Shown here in pieces: positions 20,073-31,339 of a DNA stretch of 64,000 nt (its first letter is position 1; every line of letters begins with the position of its first letter). The position numbers and the translations under genes were made by a program. A model generated the notes under the pieces. The model was not told the DNA's origin and did no database searches. It worked only from the letters and a program-made list of their open reading frames with translations. Source of the stretch: Triplophysa rosa (lineage: Eukaryota; Chordata; Actinopteri; Cypriniformes; Nemacheilidae); assembly GCF_024868665.1 (NCBI RefSeq), contig NC_079914.1, forward strand, positions 3,528,593 to 3,592,592, in the 5' to 3' direction.

Positions 20073-20972
20073 AAAAGGTTCTCGGAAGAGTTCTCCTGCC
20101 TCCAAAAGGGAGAAGGTGTGATAGGAAACAGCAGTTTATCTAAGCTCAATCCAATATTGGTAGAAGGTGTGTTAAGAGTTGGAGGACGGCTAAGTAAGGC
20201 TGCCATGCCTGAAGAGTCAAAACATCCTGCCATATTAGCTAAAGACCTTCATATCGCTGATCTCTTCCTACAACATATTCATCGAGAGGTTGGCCATGGA
20301 GGTAAAAATCATATGTTGTCAAGACTACGCCAGAGGTACTGGATCCCTGGTGTTAGTGGTGCTATTAGGAAGATCTTGGCCAGATGTGTGGTATGTCGGC
20401 GGCTACATGGAACTGCAGGTCAACAGCAGATGGCAGACTTGCGTGAAGATAGAGTTTCTTCAGAAGAACCTCCCTTCAGTTATATTGGGGTTGACTATTT
20501 TGGCCCATTTGAAGTCAAACGATATGGAGTTATCTTCACATGCTTGGCAATAAGAGCAATACACATCGAAGTTGCTTCATCACTGGATACGGATTCTTGT
20601 ATTAATGTATTGCGACGCTTCATCGCAAGACGAGGACAGGTCAAAGAGTTACGTTCCGATAATGGCACTAACCTTGTTGGTGCAGAACGGGAATTGAGAC
20701 GAGCCATTGAAGGATGGAACTTGGAACAGATCAATGAAACACTTTTGTTAAAAGGAATTAAATGGACCTTCAACCCTCCCACTGGATCACATCATGGAGG
20801 AGCATGGGAGAGGTTGATTCGTTCTGTCCGAAAGGTCCTTAATTCTACTTTGAGGACACAAAATCTGGATGAAGAAGCATTGCACACAGTGCTCTGTGAA
20901 GAGTGGAATCGATTCTTAACAGTAGACCCATCACCAAGGAATCCACAGATCCAAATGACCTGGAAGCATTGA
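20073..20972 (+). pseudogene. BEL/Pao integrase core
   Basis: It is the same frame as the preceding segment. VLRVGGRLSKAAMPEESKHP is the Pao pre-integrase motif. The zinc finger H..H..C..C is HIHREVGHGGKNHMLSRLRQ followed by CVVCRR. The DDE core residues are in YIGVDYFGPF (20482), LRSDNGTNLVGAERELRRAI (20650) and HHGGAWERLIRSVRK (20791). The frame breaks about 20905 and stops at 20970-20972. Function was DNA integration of the retroelement cDNA; this copy is dead. Confidence 0.85.
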
Positions 20973-21355
20973 CTCCGAATCATCTTCTGCTTCTTAAAAC
21001 TAAACCCTGTCTACCTCCTGGGCTGTTTCAGAAAGAAGACATGTATGCACGGCGAAGATGGAAGCAAGTCCAATACATGGCTGATCTTTTCTGGAAAAGG
21101 TGGACTAAGGAGTACTTACCACAACTCCAGGAACGACAGAAATGGACAAAGATCAAACGGAATTTCATTCCTGGAGATATCATACTTATAGTGGATGATT
21201 CTGCACCCCGCAACTCCTGGATCATTGGAAAGATAACCGAAGTGGTTCCAGACAGAAAAGGACTCGTGAGACAGGTCTGGATTAAGACTCAAACCAACCG
21301 TATATGCAGGCCTGTGACCAAGATCTGCCTTCTGCAGGAGTCAGCTGAATCCTGA
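20903..21355 (+). pseudogene. BEL/Pao integrase C-terminus (DUF5641-like)
   Basis: Begins [11 protein letters not shown], followed by [19 protein letters not shown] and [40 protein letters not shown] and [20 protein letters not shown] follow, which is the SH3-like tail found after Pao integrases. It ends at TGA 21353-21355, probably the true pol terminus. Confidence 0.82.
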
Positions 21356-21462
21356 TTGCGGTACTTTGATATGAAACTTTTGATTGAATCAACTGGACTA
21401 TTTTTTACTTTTTCCTCAGAGAGAAAACAGAAGATTAAATCACTTTTTTTAATATAATGGAC

Positions 21463-21465
<3 letters not shown>

Positions 21466-21501
<36 letters not shown>
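21466..21501. repeat. (AT)n microsatellite
   Basis: About 18 alternating AT dinucleotides between the pol stop and the 3' LTR of the BEL element. Confidence 0.95.
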
Positions 21502-21504
<3 letters not shown>

Positions 21505-21574
21505 GTATTCCACTGCTTGTGTTATGTATATGTAATTATTACTGTGTATTAACTGTAATAATTAGGGGCCGGAA

Positions 21575-21880
21575 TGTTGGTGCCAGGTATGGTTTTCGAT
21601 CACATTCATTGATCACTTATGTTGATTACGGCACCTGGTGGGGGCGGAAGTGGGAAAAGTATATCCTCTGTTCACCTGTGTGTTTAGAATGAATGGAGAG
21701 AGGGGGTGACGGGGAAAGGCTTATTTTTTGTTGACCGCCACCAAGCTTCTAATGCAATTATAACGACTTTGGATGTATGTATTGGATACACACTCTTGTT
21801 TGTTCCCTATGCAAATAAAATTCAAAAGGGAGAAACGAAGTCTTCGGAGTTATGATCATTGCAAGCAAGCGCGTCTGACA
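21575..21880 (+). repeat. BEL/Pao 3' LTR
   Basis: It starts TGTTGGTGCCAGG after a purine-rich tract (TTAGGGGCCGGAA) and ends GCGTCTGACA. AAATAAAATTC near 21814 is a likely poly(A) signal. No second copy is visible in the window, so exact ends rest on the TG..CA rule and the polypurine tract. Confidence 0.75.
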
Positions 21881-21941
21881 ATAGGGTTCCCTTAATCAGC
21901 CTCTCGGCGGCGAAGTTCATGGTCAGCCATATAGCCGCCAA

Positions 21942-21988
21942 CACTCACCTCACCTCACCTCACCTCACCTCACCTTACCTTACCTTAC
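21942..21988. repeat. (CACCT)n pentanucleotide repeat
   Basis: Six to seven CTCAC/CACCT units drift to CCTTA units. The left edge (21928-21954) is an inverted copy of 26939-26965. Confidence 0.9.
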
Positions 21989-21989
21989 A

Positions 21990-22196
21990 TTCTCCTGCCG
22001 TGTGCTATACGTTGTGTCTCGTTTTAGATTTAGTTCAGTTTCTTGCCCCCTCGTGGGAAGTGTTTTGTTTTGATTTCTTGTTTTGTTACCGTGTTCCTAG
22101 TTCCTGTTTTGTTTTTGCACCCCATCGTGGGTTTTTGTTACCGCTGCCTGCGCTTGGGTTCTTCTTCTCGCTGTCACACCCCCCGGTTGTGACAGC
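21990..22196 (+). mobile_element. 3' fragment of solo-LTR-like repeat
   Basis: CCCCATCGTGGGTTTTTGTT, CTGCCTGCGCTTGGGTTCTT and the terminal TGTGACA match the 3' part of the units at 27222-27767 and 53128-53669. The 5' half is missing or unrecognisable. Confidence 0.6.
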
Positions 22197-22753
22197 ATCC
22201 TTGACAGCAAACACTGATCACAATAATGGTGGTTTGTTGAAATGTATACATTTTGATTTAAACCAAGCCATAAATATAATTTGAGAAAAACTAATTAAAA
22301 GTCATTTTTTTAAGTTGGTCCAAAGTTTCACTTTTTTCAGTGTATAAAAGTTGCTGTTCATTGATTTGTTTTGCGTTTAGTTTTTAATATGGACTAATTT
22401 AATTATCAATTTATTATACTTTTTGTTTATTTATTCTTCCCATTAACTTTCCTTGTTAAAACGTTTTGAATGGCTTGAGGTGAGGTTGCGAATTTCAACC
22501 AAACGCTCACTCCACCGCTCCCCTCCCTTTCGAAGCACTATGGAGGCTGACAGAGAATTTAGATGTCGTCACGTTTTAGCTTTTTTACCGAATTAGATAA
22601 CGTATTTACTAAATGCGCTCTGTAGAACAGTTCGTCTGTTTAGGGCTACTGTAGAAACAACATGGCAACATTCCATGTAAGGGGACAGTATGTAGACAGA
22701 AATAGCTCATCCTAAGGTAATAAAAACATAATGCTTCATTATAAGGTCTTTAT
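22197..22753. other. Non-coding, no gene seen
   Basis: AT-rich sequence. A TTTTTTCAGTGTATA near 22334 resembles a TA-flanked MITE end (compare 33890-33905) without a visible partner. Nothing else is supported. Confidence 0.45.
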
Positions 22754-23087
22754 TAGGGATACCGATACCAAGCTCATGTACTCGTTCTGGTAAAGATACA
22801 CTGATAACAAAGGCCGATACCTCACGTGACATACCTAACTCACTGAAATTTGTGCTTTGAAAGTTTGTGACAAGCACATAAAACGATGTCTTTTTTCATA
22901 ATGTGTTTGAGGCGGCGTTGTTCGTTAAATATTCTATTTTTGTTAGTTTCAATGTGTTGTGCTTGGAATTGCCACCACCTCACCAAAAAAATACACGTAC
23001 AAGCATTGGTATAGATATCGGCGATTACCAGAAAAAAATATCGGTACTCATACTCGGTCTTCAAAAAATTGTATCGGGGCATCCCTA
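22754..23087. mobile_element. hAT-like MITE (TAGGGAT...ATCCCTA ends)
   Basis: The left end TAGGGATACCGATACC and the inverted right end TAGGGATGCCCCGATAC bracket 334 bp. The interior repeats CGATACC/GGTATCGG-like motifs (TATCGGTACTCATACTCGG). No perfect target duplication is seen: the 8-mers are GTCTTTAT and TACACATC. The copy is therefore old or rearranged. Confidence 0.65.
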
Positions 23088-23466
23088 TACACATCTGAAC
23101 ACATAGTAATGTAGGGTTTATATTATATTGCATTTGTCAATAGACCATCCAAAAAACTACACACTGATCCTTTAAATGGTGACAGTAGTTTCATTTATGG
23201 GAGATCTGTCCCTTTAAGAGTACTGTGTTTAAAGACCTTGCTTTCATGATCATGGAAAAACAAAAGGAAATGACAGCCTGTTTCCCTTGCTGTGTTTTGA
23301 CTGATGTATTTCTCTAGACACGCCGGGTTGTTTTAACACATCTGCTTATTCTGGCTAATGTACAGGGCTATGGACTTTCTGCTGTTGTTACTGCTGTCTG
23401 CTAGATAGGAATTAGCACAAATAATGTAAAAAGTCAAAACTCATCTGAGATGACAGATCTGACAAT

Positions 23467-25024
23467 CAGGGGCGTAGCTACATGGTGGCCATGGGTGGCA
23501 ACGGCTACCCCTGAATGATGGATGGCCACCGATCTAGCCACCTCTGTTGTGCAAAGCAGTTTTAAGATGCGTGTCGGAGTTTACGGAGTGCTGCGCAGAT
23601 CATTTAGCGTATGCCCTGAAAGTAACGCGAGAGTAATGTCCTCGCGTTAATATGATGTCATAAGGCTGACGCACTGACGCAAACAGTCGGAGCGCTATTA
23701 TCTGAACAGCGCTATTATCTGAACAGCTGCTAACCTCTTCGCTTCGTGACAGTGTACTGTCTCTGTACCATGGAAGTTCATCGCGTCGCGAGCAGAAGGA
23801 TCAGGGTAGGGTTACACCAGCCATTCGTAAATTCTTTCTTAAACGTGAACATAAAGTCCACACTAGAGGCTTAGTAACTACTACTAGCTAGTTTGTAACT
23901 AAATCTGTAATCTGTATGTTATTCGGTTGCACCATTTGGTCTTAAGGCAGAACGTAGTTATCATAAACTCTCCGTAAAGTAATGCGTAGTCGCATAATAT
24001 GACGTTTATCTTCAACAGTCCAATAGCAGCCTTTAAATTCGTGAGAAAAAGTTGTGTTGAAATGTTGTGAATTTCAAAACATTCTTGATTTAAACTTATT
24101 TTACCTCACATAATAAAGGTTAAATCGGTATATAGAATACTACCTTTCATGAATAACATATTTAAAAGTAATAAACAAATGCTGTTTAAAACAATACAGC
24201 CTACTTAATGCAATAATAAATGACATGCAATATGGGTGATTTCATTTTACTGCCAATCACCAATTAAATCAAAAGAAGATTATTTCATTTTGACGTGCAC
24301 AACACAGGCAGATATATATACACACGGTGGCGCGCTAGGACGGTTCGTGTTAGAGCAGTCAAAAATTAAATGTCATCACATAATGTTAAGTGACTGTAAA
24401 TGTCAGCATTATCATGTGTGTAGCCTAAATCATTAAAGAATGTCGAGTGAAACAAGATCTTATTCCGTTAGTTCAGAGAGTATGCGATTTTATTCCTACA
24501 GTTATTCCTGATAGGAGGCTTCCATAAATATTTAGTTTACATAACATTACACTTCAACTAAGTTGAATGGTGCAACTCAAAAATATTTTGTAGTGCGTAA
24601 GTTGTAACTTAGTGCCCGTTTAAGTCAAAACTACAGTAGGCTGTTATAATTTACGCACAGCTGGTGCAGCCGGCACCAGGTCAGTAAAATCTTGTTTAAC
24701 TGGATTTCATTCATTCATTATATTTTCGCAAAAGTTTAAATTGGGGTACTGCAATGTTTATTTTCTCTAAAAAATAACTTACTGCAAATGATAGCTAGCA
24801 AATTATTTTAAAATAATGTTAGCACATGAAAGCATTGCAAATAAATTGTTTACTTTACGTTCTTTGTGTATGTTTTTGACCAGCAAACTATGTGTAATGA
24901 AGAATTGGTGTTAATTACAGTAGAATTTAAAGAATTTCTGTCTGTAAGGATTTTTTGGTCACCCTAAGAAAATCACTGGGTCTTACCTGGCCACCTCTAA
25001 AAAAAAGTTCTGGCTACGCCCCTG
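23467..25024. mobile_element. hAT non-autonomous element with perfect 8-bp duplication
   Basis: The left end CAGGGGCGTAGCTAC and the right end GGCTACGCCCCTG are inverted repeats, followed inside by TGGCCA-rich subterminal sequence. CTGACAAT flanks both sides (23459-23466, 25025-25032). The 1,558-bp interior has no transposase. A short ATG frame at 23770 (MEVHRVASRRIRVG) is not a known domain. A second inverted-repeat unit is nested at about 23816-24675. Confidence 0.88.
23816..24675. mobile_element. Nested inverted-repeat element inside the hAT
   Basis: GGTTACACCAGCCATTCGTA on the left pairs, with mismatches, with an inverted GGCTGCACCAGCTGTGCGTA on the right. Further in, TTGCACCATTTGGTCTTAAG pairs with inverted TTGCACCATTCAACTTAG. 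Arms of about 130 bp are diverged. The middle contains TATATATACACACGGTGGCG and no gene. Confidence 0.45.
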
Positions 25025-25032
25025 CTGACAAT

Positions 25033-25810
25033 ACATGGAATTTATACTCAAAGAAAAGTTCAGGTGACTTTATAGGTCACATAACTATAAAGATATGAGA
25101 TGGCATAGCAGTGAGTCCCCAGGAACAGGATTAAAATCATTGCTGTACATCACTCTTATCGCAGTTTCACTTTGAACCAATAAGGATTTTAAAGCCTACG
25201 CAGGAGATCCTGTTTGTTTTATTTTCCATGCAGCCCTAACTGTTTAATTGTGTGGTCCAAACCAGAATTCAGTTTCACCCCCTGCCTGGGACACTAGACG
25301 ATTCCTAACCGATTTTAAAACCATGGGTGACCACAGACATAAAGACAGTTTCAGACAGTTTTGAAAATTTGAATCCTCCGAAATGTACACATTAGACGGT
25401 TCAGCTACACTGCGAGACCAAACACTTGCTGACTGTAGTAATGATTTCACAGTGGCTTGAGATCTCACAGAATAAAGCGTGATCAAATTTGACTTCAGAA
25501 GAAAAACAGATAAGGAGGGCAATCAACATGTTCTTTGCACTTTATAAATATTATAAAGACATTTATAATATCACAAATCACACTTTTGCTATAGTATCTT
25601 TTTAAATACTTTTGTGACATGTTTTTGTTTGCCATGTTTCAGACATAAAAGCATGCAACATGTGGTTGGTGAAGCTTGCTTGCTTTCCTTGGCTATTGCC
25701 AGGAGAAGCCTGATCAAGAGTTGTAAATATCAAACATGAATGTTTGTGTCATCAGTGTACCACAAAGTAATACAATAAGGCAGCGGCTATTTGCAATAAG
25801 TGTAAATACT
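25033..25810. other. Non-coding, no gene seen
   Basis: Ordinary mixed-composition sequence without repeats I recognise. A minus-strand frame of 92 codons (25244-25522) has no domain or splice context and is taken as chance. Confidence 0.45.
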
Positions 25811-26050
25811 CTGGGCGGTTTCCGGACAGGGTTTAGTAATAGTCCCAGACTAACTAAAATGTTAGAGGTGTCTTGATCGAAAAAAACTTGCAATGACATA
25901 TCTTGAAATGTATCAGTGCCATTGTTTTGTCTTAAGATGCACACAAGTAATGTTTTTTTTGTAAAATATGTTTATAAAAACAACCTAAATATCCTAATTT
26001 AACTAAGGCCTAGTCCTGGCTTAAGCTAAACCTTGTCTGGGAAACCGCCC
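25811..26050. mobile_element. Fish MITE, GGGCGGTTTCC type
   Basis: The left end CTGGGCGGTTTCCGGACAGG and the right end CTTGTCTGGGAAACCGCCC are inverted, with TTTAGTAATAGTCCCAGACT and AAGGCCTAGTCCTGGCTTAA inside. This palindromic unit with 'CAGGGTTTAG' and 'CCTAGTCCTGG' is a widespread teleost MITE pattern. It is non-coding. Confidence 0.75.
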
Positions 26051-26698
26051 GAACAAGTTTAAATAGTAGTAGGTTCTGTTTACACTAAATGAAAATAGCA
26101 GCATTTGTTAGCGATATGCTATTTACACTAACCGATAATAGCTGTATTTTCTTTGAAATAGTAGTTAAATGCTATTTACTTGTAAACAGTGGCAGATAAC
26201 GTTGCTATTTGAACTTCAGTATTGTTGTGCATTAAACATTATGCAATAATAACAGAGTGTAAATCATTGTATTTATAAAATTATTAAAATGATGGCAACT
26301 TATTGAGATATACAAGCCCTACACCTACCCCCTAACCTTACCCTAAACCTAAAGTTTATGAATAAAAATGAATTTGAAGTCTTAAGTCAATTTTATTGAA
26401 AACAAATGCCTTTATGATCTGTAAGGTAATAGAAAAAGGTTAAAGAGCGTTTTCAGCAAATGGATTTGAACCCCAGTCTCCCGTGCCAAGCTACAGACTT
26501 TACACCTTACACCACTGCAGTCACTGCTTGAGATGGTGTCGTTCTTACACTTTCTCTATTCCAATCACATATTGGTGAACGGAGCTAGTGAAAATAGTCT
26601 CTACCAACAAGGCGACACAAAACACTCCGATACAATAACTGCTGTAACTAGAAAGCAGCTCACAAGAAAAGTGCCTTTGTGTTTCTGAAGTATCTGTT
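26051..26698. other. Non-coding repeat-derived stretch
   Basis: Contains short internal repeats of ATGCTATTTAC/AAATAGCAG (26080-26220), a CCTAACCTTACCCTAAACCT tract (26331) and, on the minus strand, a GGTTCAAATCC B-box-like sequence near 26468 that may belong to a tRNA-derived SINE. No gene. Confidence 0.4.
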
Positions 26699-26775
26699 GT
26701 TCCTGTAGCTCAGTTGGCAGAGCAAATGCAGGTTTGTAAAGACAGGTTTGAGTCCTAGGGAACACACACTTATAA
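26699..26775 (+). repeat. tRNA-derived SINE head
   Basis: GTTCCTGTAGCTCAGTTGGC (A-box region) and GGTTTGAGTCC (B-box) have the spacing of a tRNA gene, but the acceptor stem and anticodon arm do not fold cleanly. It is read as a SINE promoter and not a functional tRNA gene. Confidence 0.65.
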
Positions 26776-27221
26776 AATACATACGTATAAATTCCCAGTC
26801 ACTATTAAAGGATTAAATTGTCTGCAACATGTTCATTTGTTCCTATTGATTTAGCCGTGAACTCGAAACGTTTGTAAAGGATGCAAGGCAAGAATGCTGC
26901 TCTCCTCAGTGACACAGACATGCAGCTATAAGAAATGGGGTGAGGTGAGTGTTGGCGGCTATATGAGTTTTAGAAATATCCTTTTTATCGGAGACATAAA
27001 TTAACAAAATTTTTATTTTGGAAGCATACAGTACAGCAAAACGTGAGGCCTTAACAAACTTCCAAGGAGACCTCAAGATGACAAGCCAAACATGAAAGTA
27101 AATATGTTTTTTTTGTAATGTTGTATTATTATTAATATACCTCCTTCTACCTCGAGAGTATTTTATTAGGAAGAAATTCAAATATTCTTGCGGACAATTG
27201 TGAGGACTTGAAGGCCCATCT

Positions 27222-27767
27222 TGTCATGTCTTTTTTGATCATGTAGCAGAATCACGGCAGGATCCCTTGTTTTATGTGAGAAGCCATGAGATGTTTGTTT
27301 TTTACTTCTCATGTGTTTTCTCGTGTCTTGTCTGTAGCCCCGCCCCTCTCATGTCCTGTATTGTCTCCCTGCCGTGTCTTATGTTTCACACCTGCCCTAG
27401 CTCGTTATACCTCCTTTGTCTTGCCTTTATATACCCTCATGTTTCATTGTCTTGTTGCTTGTGCATTGTATATGGTGTCTTTGGTGGCGTTCCTTGTTCA
27501 TTGTATCCTGTGATTTCCTGTTTCTCCCGTGCTCGTGGTCCGTTTGGAGTGTCCTGTCAGTCTTAGTAAGTGTTTAGTTTGGTTTATCTAGTGTTGTTTA
27601 TTTTCAGTTTAGTGTTAGTTAGTAGTCGTCCTGTCATTATCTTATTGTATTGTGTTTTCCCCCATCGTGGGTTTTTGTTTTGTGTTTCGTGTAAATAAAG
27701 TCTTGTTTTTTGTTAACCTCATTCCCTGCTGCCTGCAATTGGGTTCTTCCGCACACATTTCATGACA
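27222..27767 (+). mobile_element. Solo-LTR-like element
   Basis: It begins TGTCATG and ends CATGACA. It carries TATATACCC (27427, TATA-like) and GTAAATAAAGTC (27690, poly(A) signal), and ends with TGCCTGCAATTGGGTTCTTC. The unit matches 53128-53669 in blocks TTTTATGTGAGAA..CCATGAG, TTTCTCGTGTCTTGTC and GCCCCGCCCCTCTC. No flanking duplication is seen here. Confidence 0.7.
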
Positions 27768-29914
27768 GTTTGATCTACTGTAATATCTAACTCTAATACC
27801 TGTATTAATAGAGAACCAGACAACCCCTTTGACCCAAGCCAAATAAATCAAACTCAAAATGTTTTTGGTCCAAAACAAAAGCCTAAACATGAAAACAGAA
27901 AACCATCAATGTATCAGTGCCTCATAACCTAGAAACCATTGTACTGATCTTAAGAAAAATGGATAAAAACGCTGAGGAGAGATGTTTTCAGAAAGAAAGG
28001 TTTACAGTATTTATTACTTTCCTAAAGAGAAGACAATTAATAGCAAGATACTCTGTTTACTGCAGAATAATTTCAAAGTTAATCCAACCTAAACTCACAG
28101 GAATTCATCAATTTTACGAGGTGGCTGATTCGTAAGAGTTTGCACGTCGTGAATTGTACAAAAAGGCACGATTGATAAACATCACATCACTGGCGCGAAA
28201 GGAGATTATAATAAAATGTACGAATGAGATCATACGCATTAGCCACCTCGTGAGATGGTGTTCCTCTGCTGATAGTACCTAACCTGTTTGTGTGCAAAAC
28301 CGACAAAAAATCTATATATACTGTATATCTATATATCTATAAAGACCCACATCAACAGGCTAATGTGCAGATGCAGATCTGGCATGTCCCATCTGTGTAG
28401 GATCCGTGCACTAATTACCGAGCCCCATACCGGCGGCAGACGAGGTGCAATTTGTTCCATTTGGACTATAACTGTCAGGAAGAGATATACCCCCACTTAA
28501 ATAGCAGCCCATAATCTCTTCCACTCCTCATATTATCCTAATTGAACCCATGGGCTGCCAACCCCATCAATAGCTGAGCTCATCACCAAATTAATAAAAC
28601 ATCGCCCCCCCAAAGCATCGCCACATCACAGCCACATGCAGCATGAATACAGATGCAGAGAAGGGATGGAAACACCCAACAACCTATTTTAATTTTCTTG
28701 AAAATAGTTTTTTGTCCTTTAAAAAGACGGCTGTGTGCTGGACATATTATATACAGAAGGCTATTAAACACGCACGCGTGACATTGCGATACTCAAGCCA
28801 CAAAATGATCACCATCATTTCATCCTTCTGCCTATTGAACAACCAGAAAGCCTTGTTGCATCTACAAGTCCAACCTCAAAAACAGCATGTTAGACACGTG
28901 TATCATTAAACTGCCTGTCTTTACTGGCACACTGAGTATTATTATAAAAGTGTGCCTTTAATGAAAGCAACTTTAAATTGATGCAAAGCAGGCAGCATGA
29001 AGCCTTTATTAAATACATTTATCATCTACCGGTAACAGTCACTTCAAGTCAGTGTTTTAATAAGTGACACACACACACATCGCAGTTGATACTTAAGTGA
29101 AGCACACCTGAGAACTCCATCAAACCTCCTGAGCTATGAAAAAGCAACCTCAGAGTCTGTGTCCATGGGTGCTCCCTAAAAACACTCACTATAGAGTTTG
29201 TTATATTGCTTTGGTATGGCACATCAAGGCCAGAATTTTAAGCCTGCCTCCCTACATAAAGCCAGAGGTGAAATGAATCCTCACTGAATCAATCACCTGG
29301 TCAAAGTCAGCGATGAGGTGAAGATAACTACATTATGAAGCAGCTTGTATAAATTCCTGTCCCGGAAATACTCACATCGACCCAAAGAGGAAGAAGACAG
29401 TAAGTGTGTCACAAAACACTGTGCAGACAACGGTCTCTTTTTTTGTAGACCTACTGTAAATGTTGTGTATTACAGTGAGTGACAACCCTGCAATGGTCTC
29501 ATTACAGCGATGACCTACATAAAGCCAAGGCCCACTTCATCAGAATTAAAGCGAGAAAATGATGAGCTGGGATCTGAAATAAATGCCTTCGCGACAGTAA
29601 TGAGTAGGGCCGGAATAACATGTCGACATAATCGGGAATGCTGGTTACGTCAATGCGGGTTTGCGTTAAATGCGTCAACGCGATGCACCATTTACATTTA
29701 TCATCAATGATTTCAGCTCCTGGCCATGCTGAAAATGAGACCTGAAGATCTAGAGTCCTCCTTATATGTTACGTTTTACACATTAAATGTAACTTTATCT
29801 CTTGCTATAAGCAAATATTCTATATAGCAACGCAGCTTTTTTTTCTTTACAAGGTATAAGGATTGTCTTTTATGTGCATATAGAAACTAAACAATGTAAT
29901 GCGTTCACTGCCTA
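27768..29914. other. Non-coding, with one conserved-looking block
   Basis: No supported gene. The block 28340-28640 is of balanced composition, lacks repeats and is rich in homeodomain-like cores (CTAATTACC, CCTAATTGAAC, CAAATTAATAAAA), which is the look of a vertebrate enhancer. An (AC)n run occurs at 29070-29078. Confidence 0.35.
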
Positions 29915-30159
29915 CACTCATATGAAAGGTTCTTCAAAAGGTTCTTCGATGCCATAGAAGAAACTTTTGGTTCCATAAAGAACCTTTAACATCCGAAGAA
30001 CCTTTCTGTCTCATAGAAGGTTCTTTGTGGCGAAAAAAGGTTCTTCAGATTGTAAAAAAGAAAGAGATGGTTTGACTGAATGGTTCTTTGTGGAACCAAA
30101 AATGGTTCTTCTATGGCATCGCTGTGAAGAACGTTTTAAGTGTTTTATTTTTAAGAGTG
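29915..30159 (-). mobile_element. TA-flanked cyprinid MITE (GGTTCTTC-rich)
   Basis: The left end CACTCATATGAAAGGTTCTT and the right end GTTTTATTTTTAAGAGTG are inverted. TA flanks both sides. The interior repeats AAAGAACC/GGTTCTT, GATGCCATAGAAGAA and TTTGTGGCGAAAA. It is the same family as the unit truncated by the window end at 63797, read in the opposite direction. Confidence 0.85.
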
Positions 30160-30161
30160 TA

Positions 30162-31191
30162 TATTCACACAGCAAACTGTTAATAAGTTAAACACTGGAA
30201 TATTAATTGCAGAAGTTACTGTAAGTAATCATTTTATTAAGTTCTATTAAATAATATATTGATTTAATTATTCATTAGACTATTAATAGATTAAAATTGA
30301 TAGCTTAATTGAAAAGTAATAGTTTCTTGCAGCCTTAGTGATGTGATGAACTTAATCATGTTTCGTGATGATAATTTCAGCATTTACTGTATATGAGTAA
30401 ACTTGACCTTTCCTAGCGTAGTATGCAATACATAATGAAACAAACATTTTTATCACAAATGCCTGCCCAATGTCTTTGCCACTAAATTGGATGTGGTGCT
30501 AATCATTTAGCAATCCAACTTGCAGGATTTTCACATATGTCTGTTCCGACCACGATCCACGTGTCCTGTCGTTTGTGGGGTCTTTGGTGGTTTTATAAAG
30601 CTGTTCTTGAGTTCAGAGAAGTGTGATGTCACTAGACCACATATAACTGTCCGAGCTTGTATTTGTGCTAATGCTGTATTTACACCCCACTCCACTGTTG
30701 ACTTTCAGACGTTTGAGTTCACACGGTCTAGCTGATGTCTGTGGTGACCATAAACATTTGATCTTTCAGTAAAATGCTTTTACTATCATTTGAGGCAACA
30801 CATTAACAGTGTGACCTCGAGAACGTTTACAGAATTTACAACCATCATATATTAGAAAGCCAAAAGACCTTATGAAGTCCTTGTAGTGGTGTTAGTTTTC
30901 GCTCCCCTGTCACGCGCTGTTTGTTTTCGCCCCTGTTGCTTTGGAGTGTAATAGCGCTCTCTTTATTTTCCTTGGCATTTAAAAGGGGAATGTCCTCATT
31001 TAATATTGGAGTTTTATGAGCATACACGGTTTTGCTCCATGTCCAATGAGATCAGCTCTGTGATTAGCCTAGTATAAAAGTTTACATGTAAACGCATGAC
31101 ATTGAAGGGGAAATAACCAATCGGATTGCCTCCTTTATATCTGTGTTTGCTCCTGGTTCTTGAGTGTTATGAGCCTTATTCTCGGCACAGT
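30162..31191. other. Non-coding, no gene seen
   Basis: AT-rich sequence followed by mixed composition. Frames near 30520 and 30845 (about 60-70 codons) show no domain or splice signals. Confidence 0.4.
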
Positions 31192-31331
31192 CTACATTTA
31201 CGCATTTGGCAGACGCTTTTAACCAAAGTGACTTACATTGCATTATACTATACATTTGTTTCTAAGTAGGTGCAATCGAGCGAATGATCTTGGCGTTGCT
31301 AACGCCATGCTCTAACCACTGAGCTACAGGA
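31192..31331 (-). repeat. tRNA-derived SINE, complete
   Basis: Read on the minus strand: TTCCTGTAGCTCAGTGGTTA then GAGCATGGCGTTAGCAACGC (tRNA-like head). The body TGCAATGTAAGTCACTTTGG and the conserved fish SINE tail AAAAGCGTCTGCCAAATGCG-TAAATGTAG follow. Confidence 0.85.
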
Positions 31332-31339
31332 AAGCTATA

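Larger units (their letters stand above)
15047..21880 (+). mobile_element. BEL/Pao LTR retrotransposon, 5'-truncated and decayed
   Basis: It has gag with a coiled-coil, zinc knuckles, a Pao-type protease (LDQGSS), RT with YVDD, RNase H, integrase and a DUF5641-like C-terminus, followed by a 306-bp 3' LTR (21575-21880). I find no matching LTR upstream: the leader begins directly at the end of the Gypsy 3' LTR. The coding region has several frameshifts and two in-frame stops, so this copy is much older than the adjoining Gypsy. Confidence 0.88.
21928..26965. repeat. 27-bp perfect inverted repeat pair 5 kb apart
   Basis: CATATAGCCGCCAACACTCA plus CCTCACC at 21928-21954 is the exact reverse complement of 26939-26965. 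The pair encloses the hAT at 23467 and several MITEs. They may be two independent copies of one repeat terminus. Confidence 0.8.

Noticed and set aside
402..22348. CACTGAAAAAAA at 402 and TTTTTTCAGTGTA at 22334 as two ends of one large element
   Set aside because: Such ends are common to many TA-flanked MITEs; the separation is 22 kb and crosses other complete elements.
26699..26775. A tRNA gene
   Set aside because: A- and B-box-like motifs are present, but the acceptor stem and anticodon arm do not pair. It fits a tRNA-derived SINE head.
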